Shown piece after piece: positions 62,190 to 64,000 of a stretch of DNA of 64,000 nucleotides. The stretch is from Spirochaetales bacterium (lineage in GTDB: Bacteria > Spirochaetota > Spirochaetia > DSM-2461): contig JAFGXR010000028.1 of the NCBI GenBank assembly GCA_016936555.1, positions 35,695 to 99,694 on the forward strand, read 5' to 3'. The notes under the pieces are model-generated. The model had not been told where the DNA came from, ran no database searches, and saw nothing but the letters and a program-made list of their open reading frames with translations. The stretch's first letter is position 1. Every line of letters starts with the position of its first letter. A program made the translations under genes and the position numbers.

Positions 62190-62392
62190 TTAAGAGACTC
62201 CTCAGCTGCGCTAACCTCCGTTGATTTGCGGTACTGCTCAATTTCACTTATTGAAAACCTCGAAAAAATCAGGTTTTCCATTTTAGCGGCCAATCTTTCC
62301 ATTACAGGATCACCGGAAAACCTGTCGTCCTGCTGTATAGTAAAAAAAAGTGTGGCCAGCTCATCATTTTCAAGTTCCAACGATACCGCCAT
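62186..62392 (-). CDS. small protein upstream of mltG, unknown function
   Basis: 68 residues from ATG 62392 (GGAG in front; the longer frame to 62578 is inside the MBL gene). Helical and acidic: ELENDELATLFFTIQQDDRF, then ERLAAKMENLIFSRFSISEIEQYRKSTEVSAAEESLK. I do not recognise the family; a short division-linked adaptor is only a guess from position before mltG. ATGA overlap with mltG. Confidence 0.65.
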   Translation of the reverse strand: MAVSLELENDELATLFFTIQQDDRFSGDPVMERLAAKMENLIFSRFSISEIEQYRKSTEVSAAEESLK

Positions 62393-62405
62393 GTTATCTC
62401 CTCTC

Positions 62406-63350
62406 TTAAAATTCGACTTCACTATCCTCCCTGGCCAACTCAACCCTGAGAGGATGCCTCTTTTCAGCTCTTTCACAATACCACCGGGATGAGCGCAAAA
62501 TAGCTTCAAGCTTGTTATCATCATACTGGGGATCATGATGAAAAAGATACAGAGTATCAATCTTATGCTCCAGAGCAAAATCCACAGACAGACTGTATGA
62601 AGTATGACCCCAGTTAAACTTCTCTATTGATTCCCCAAGAGTATACTGACCATCGAGAATTATTGCATCAGCTTTATAAAAAAAACCGGAAGTCTTTTCA
62701 ATATCACGAAAATCAGCATCGGTCAGCTCCGTATCAGTAGAATATATCACTCTTTTTCCTTTTTCCTTTACAGAATAGGCGTAACATTCATCGGGATGAT
62801 TACGGACTATCCAGGAAACGACACTGTCTCCCACTCTGATACTTTCACCTTTAAGCTCGATATATTCGATTGACGCTGAAAAAGTTTCAATACCGACAGG
62901 ATGATAGGGTTTGGACAGGAAGCGGGAGAGAATCTCCTCAAAGCCCTTTTGCGGGCTGTATAAGCGGAACTTTACGTTCCTGTCGAAAAAATAGCTGAAA
63001 TAGGGCAGTCCCGATATATGATCATAGTGAAAATGAGAAAAGAAAATATGAATCATTTCGGGAGATTCCCGGCCAGCCCTCATATCCTCATCGAGAGTTC
63101 TTAAGCCGCTGCCGCAATCAAATATCAGCAGGGATTGGTCATCAAGGCGTATCTCAATACAGGCTGTATGACCGCCAACCGTGCCGAAAACCGTTTCCGG
63201 AAGAGAATGAAGAAAAAGCTCTCTGCTTTCAGGATTTGCAAGATTATCCGGTTTAACCCTCTGAACAGCTGCAGATATTTTCCTTTTGAGATCGCGGGGA
63301 CGTAAAGAACGGGAATAAGAACCGCGGACACCTCTGAACCGAACTATCAT
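62406..63350 (-). CDS. MBL-fold metal hydrolase
   Basis: 314 residues. Metallo-beta-lactamase motifs: IFFSHFHYDHISGLPYF (HxHxDH), VSWIVRNHPDECYAYS, IYSTDTEL and LFHHDPQYDDNKL. The pattern is that of the MBL group with GVRGS at the N-terminus (MIVRFRGVRGSYSRS), often near cyclic-nucleotide or signalling proteins. An insertion of about 35 residues follows GVRGS. The substrate is unknown. A perfect TATAAT ends six bases before its ATG and a true ribosome site is lacking. Confidence 0.88.
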   Translation of the reverse strand: MIVRFRGVRGSYSRSLRPRDLKRKISAAVQRVKPDNLANPESRELFLHSLPETVFGTVGGHTACIEIRLDDQSLLIFDCGSGLRTLDEDMRAGRESPEMIHIFFSHFHYDHISGLPYFSYFFDRNVKFRLYSPQKGFEEILSRFLSKPYHPVGIETFSASIEYIELKGESIRVGDSVVSWIVRNHPDECYAYSVKEKGKRVIYSTDTELTDADFRDIEKTSGFFYKADAIILDGQYTLGESIEKFNWGHTSYSLSVDFALEHKIDTLYLFHHDPQYDDNKLEAILRSSRWYCERAEKRHPLRVELAREDSEVEF

Positions 63351-63385
63351 ATCTCTATTATAAACACAGACCTGCCAAAGGGCAA
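63351..63385 (-). promoter_or_regulatory. predicted promoter of the MBL gene, leaderless geometry
   Basis: Minus-strand TTGCCC (63380-63385), 17-base spacer, TATAAT (63357-63362), six bases, then ATG at 63350. Confidence 0.52.
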
Positions 63386-63409
63386 AGATATGGTTTCGGG
63401 AATTTGGAA

Positions 63410-63847
63410 TCAGGAATTAATCAGCGGATCATCAAGCCTCTTCTGAAGCCAATCCCCGATTTCTTCAGCGCTGTGCAATTTCCCTTTGCCGATACCGGGA
63501 CAACTTGCCGACTCCTCACTCCAGGATTCCTCATTCTCAACAACCTGAACCCAGAAAGGATAACTCCGGCACTGGAGAGGTCTGGCCTTATAAACTTCGC
63601 AACCTGATTCAGACCAGAAAATACAGTCATTGTTATCTTTTTCAATAAGGCTGAGCCTTTTAAAGAAACCGATATCCACCCAGGAACAGTATTTTTCGAT
63701 AAAAGCTTCCCGCTTCATTTCCAGCTCTCCAGCCATGGCCATCAGATCTTTTTCCGATAAAAAAACATATCCCGGCTCATGACGGCAACAATAACTGCAT
63801 CTCTGACATTCGAATTTAAGACCGTCTCGATAGAAAGGTTCACTCAT
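63410..63847 (-). CDS. YkgJ-type cysteine-cluster protein
   Basis: About 145 residues from ATG 63847, with GAGGTG in front. Cysteine cluster CQRCSYCCRHEPGYVF near the N-terminus and the downstream pair NDCIFWSESGCEVYKARPLQCRSYPFW, the Zn/Fe-cluster pattern of the YkgJ family. Role unsettled. It lies between the MBL gene and the tRNA-Tyr terminator and is transcribed in the same direction. Confidence 0.85.
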   Translation of the reverse strand: MSEPFYRDGLKFECQRCSYCCRHEPGYVFLSEKDLMAMAGELEMKREAFIEKYCSWVDIGFFKRLSLIEKDNNDCIFWSESGCEVYKARPLQCRSYPFWVQVVENEESWSEESASCPGIGKGKLHSAEEIGDWLQKRLDDPLINS

Positions 63848-63859
63848 TTTTACACCTCG

Positions 63860-63899
63860 AAAGAAAAACAGGCTTTCCATGATATTCATGAAAAGCCTG
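63860..63899 (-). terminator. rho-independent terminator of tRNA-Tyr
   Basis: Minus-strand stem AGGCTTT(T)CATGA/(T)CATG(G)AAAGCCT at 63870-63898, followed by GTTTTTCTTT. Confidence 0.82.
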
Positions 63900-63913
63900 A
63901 AGTTGATAAATAA

Positions 63914-63994
63914 TGGGGAGAGAAGGATTCGAACCTTCGAAGCCGAAACAACAGATTTACAGTCTGCCCCCTTTGACCGCTCGGGAACCTCCCC
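63914..63994 (-). tRNA. tRNA-Tyr (GTA)
   Basis: Type II tRNA, about 81 bases, with acceptor stem GGGGAGG pairing with TCTCCCC, anticodon GTA in CTGTAAATC, a variable arm (TTTCGGCTTCGAA region) and T-loop GGTTCGAATCC. The CCA end is not encoded. A terminator follows. Confidence 0.94.
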
Positions 63995-64000
63995 AAATAC

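Overview
The window reads as one continuous piece of spirochaete chromosome (phylum Spirochaetota, probably a free-living member of Spirochaetales). The evidence is a homologue of the spirochaete antigen P83/100, a flgF-flgG-rod-binding protein cluster typical of periplasmic flagella, two PilZ proteins, a fused PyrBI aspartate carbamoyltransferase, and many lipoprotein/TPR/beta-propeller envelope proteins. I see no insertion sequence, prophage, CRISPR array or tRNA-linked island. Composition looks uniform, so the region appears to be core genome with some lineage-specific genes.

Layout. 1-2.2 kb: carB (cut by the window edge), carA and apt on the minus strand. 2.4-5.3 kb: an orphan MinD/ParA ATPase, tsaD and an alternative sigma factor. 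5.4-7.5 kb: flagellar rod genes. 7.5-13.4 kb: a YitT-type membrane protein, a PilZ protein, two overlapping cyclic-nucleotide-domain genes, and a PHP / LysM-M23 peptidase / PEGA-like operon. 13.5-24.8 kb: PBP1A, a mini ParB-like protein, then a minus-strand run (RNA uracil methyltransferase, PQQ/HEAT protein, P83/100, pyrBI), rex, a macro-domain protein and a glycerophosphodiesterase. 25.1-28.8 kb: guaB-guaA and two small genes. 28.7-35.4 kb: a seven-gene cobalamin assembly operon behind a B12 riboswitch. 35.5-39.8 kb: ridA, a PilZ membrane protein, a C25-peptidase-like lipoprotein and an unknown membrane protein. 39.8-45.3 kb: hutI-hutU-hutH with a MarR regulator and a thioesterase. 45.4-47.2 kb: a small protein with a structured leader and a GT4 glycosyltransferase. 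47.2-63.9 kb: a long minus-strand block with a radical SAM/DUF2344 fusion, the rodA-pbp2-mreDCB shape operon, a TPR protein, RNase P RNA, a zinc-ribbon protein, rpoD, dnaG, mltG, an MBL-fold hydrolase and a YkgJ-type protein. A tRNA-Tyr closes the window.

How it fits together. Envelope growth (PBP1A, PBP2, RodA, MreBCD, MltG, M23 peptidase) and core information processing (rpoD, dnaG, rnpB, sigma factor, tsaD) dominate. Purine and pyrimidine synthesis and salvage (carAB, pyrBI, guaBA, apt), histidine breakdown and late cobalamin synthesis supply metabolism. Signalling is by cyclic nucleotides (Crp-like proteins, PilZ) and NADH/NAD+ (Rex).

Main unusual signal. Several genes without any Shine-Dalgarno sequence have a -10 hexamer ending 6-8 bases before their ATG. 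The rnpB promoter, whose transcript 5' end can be placed from the P1 stem, has the same 6-base gap. This predicts transcription starting on the A of the ATG, i.e. a set of leaderless mRNAs. Other points are an apparent ATT start codon on a secreted PQQ/HEAT protein, a hairpin that buries the flgF ribosome-binding site, a perfect palindrome spanning a start codon after hutI, a perfect MarR operator, and a ParB-like mini-protein ending in a cationic amphipathic helix.
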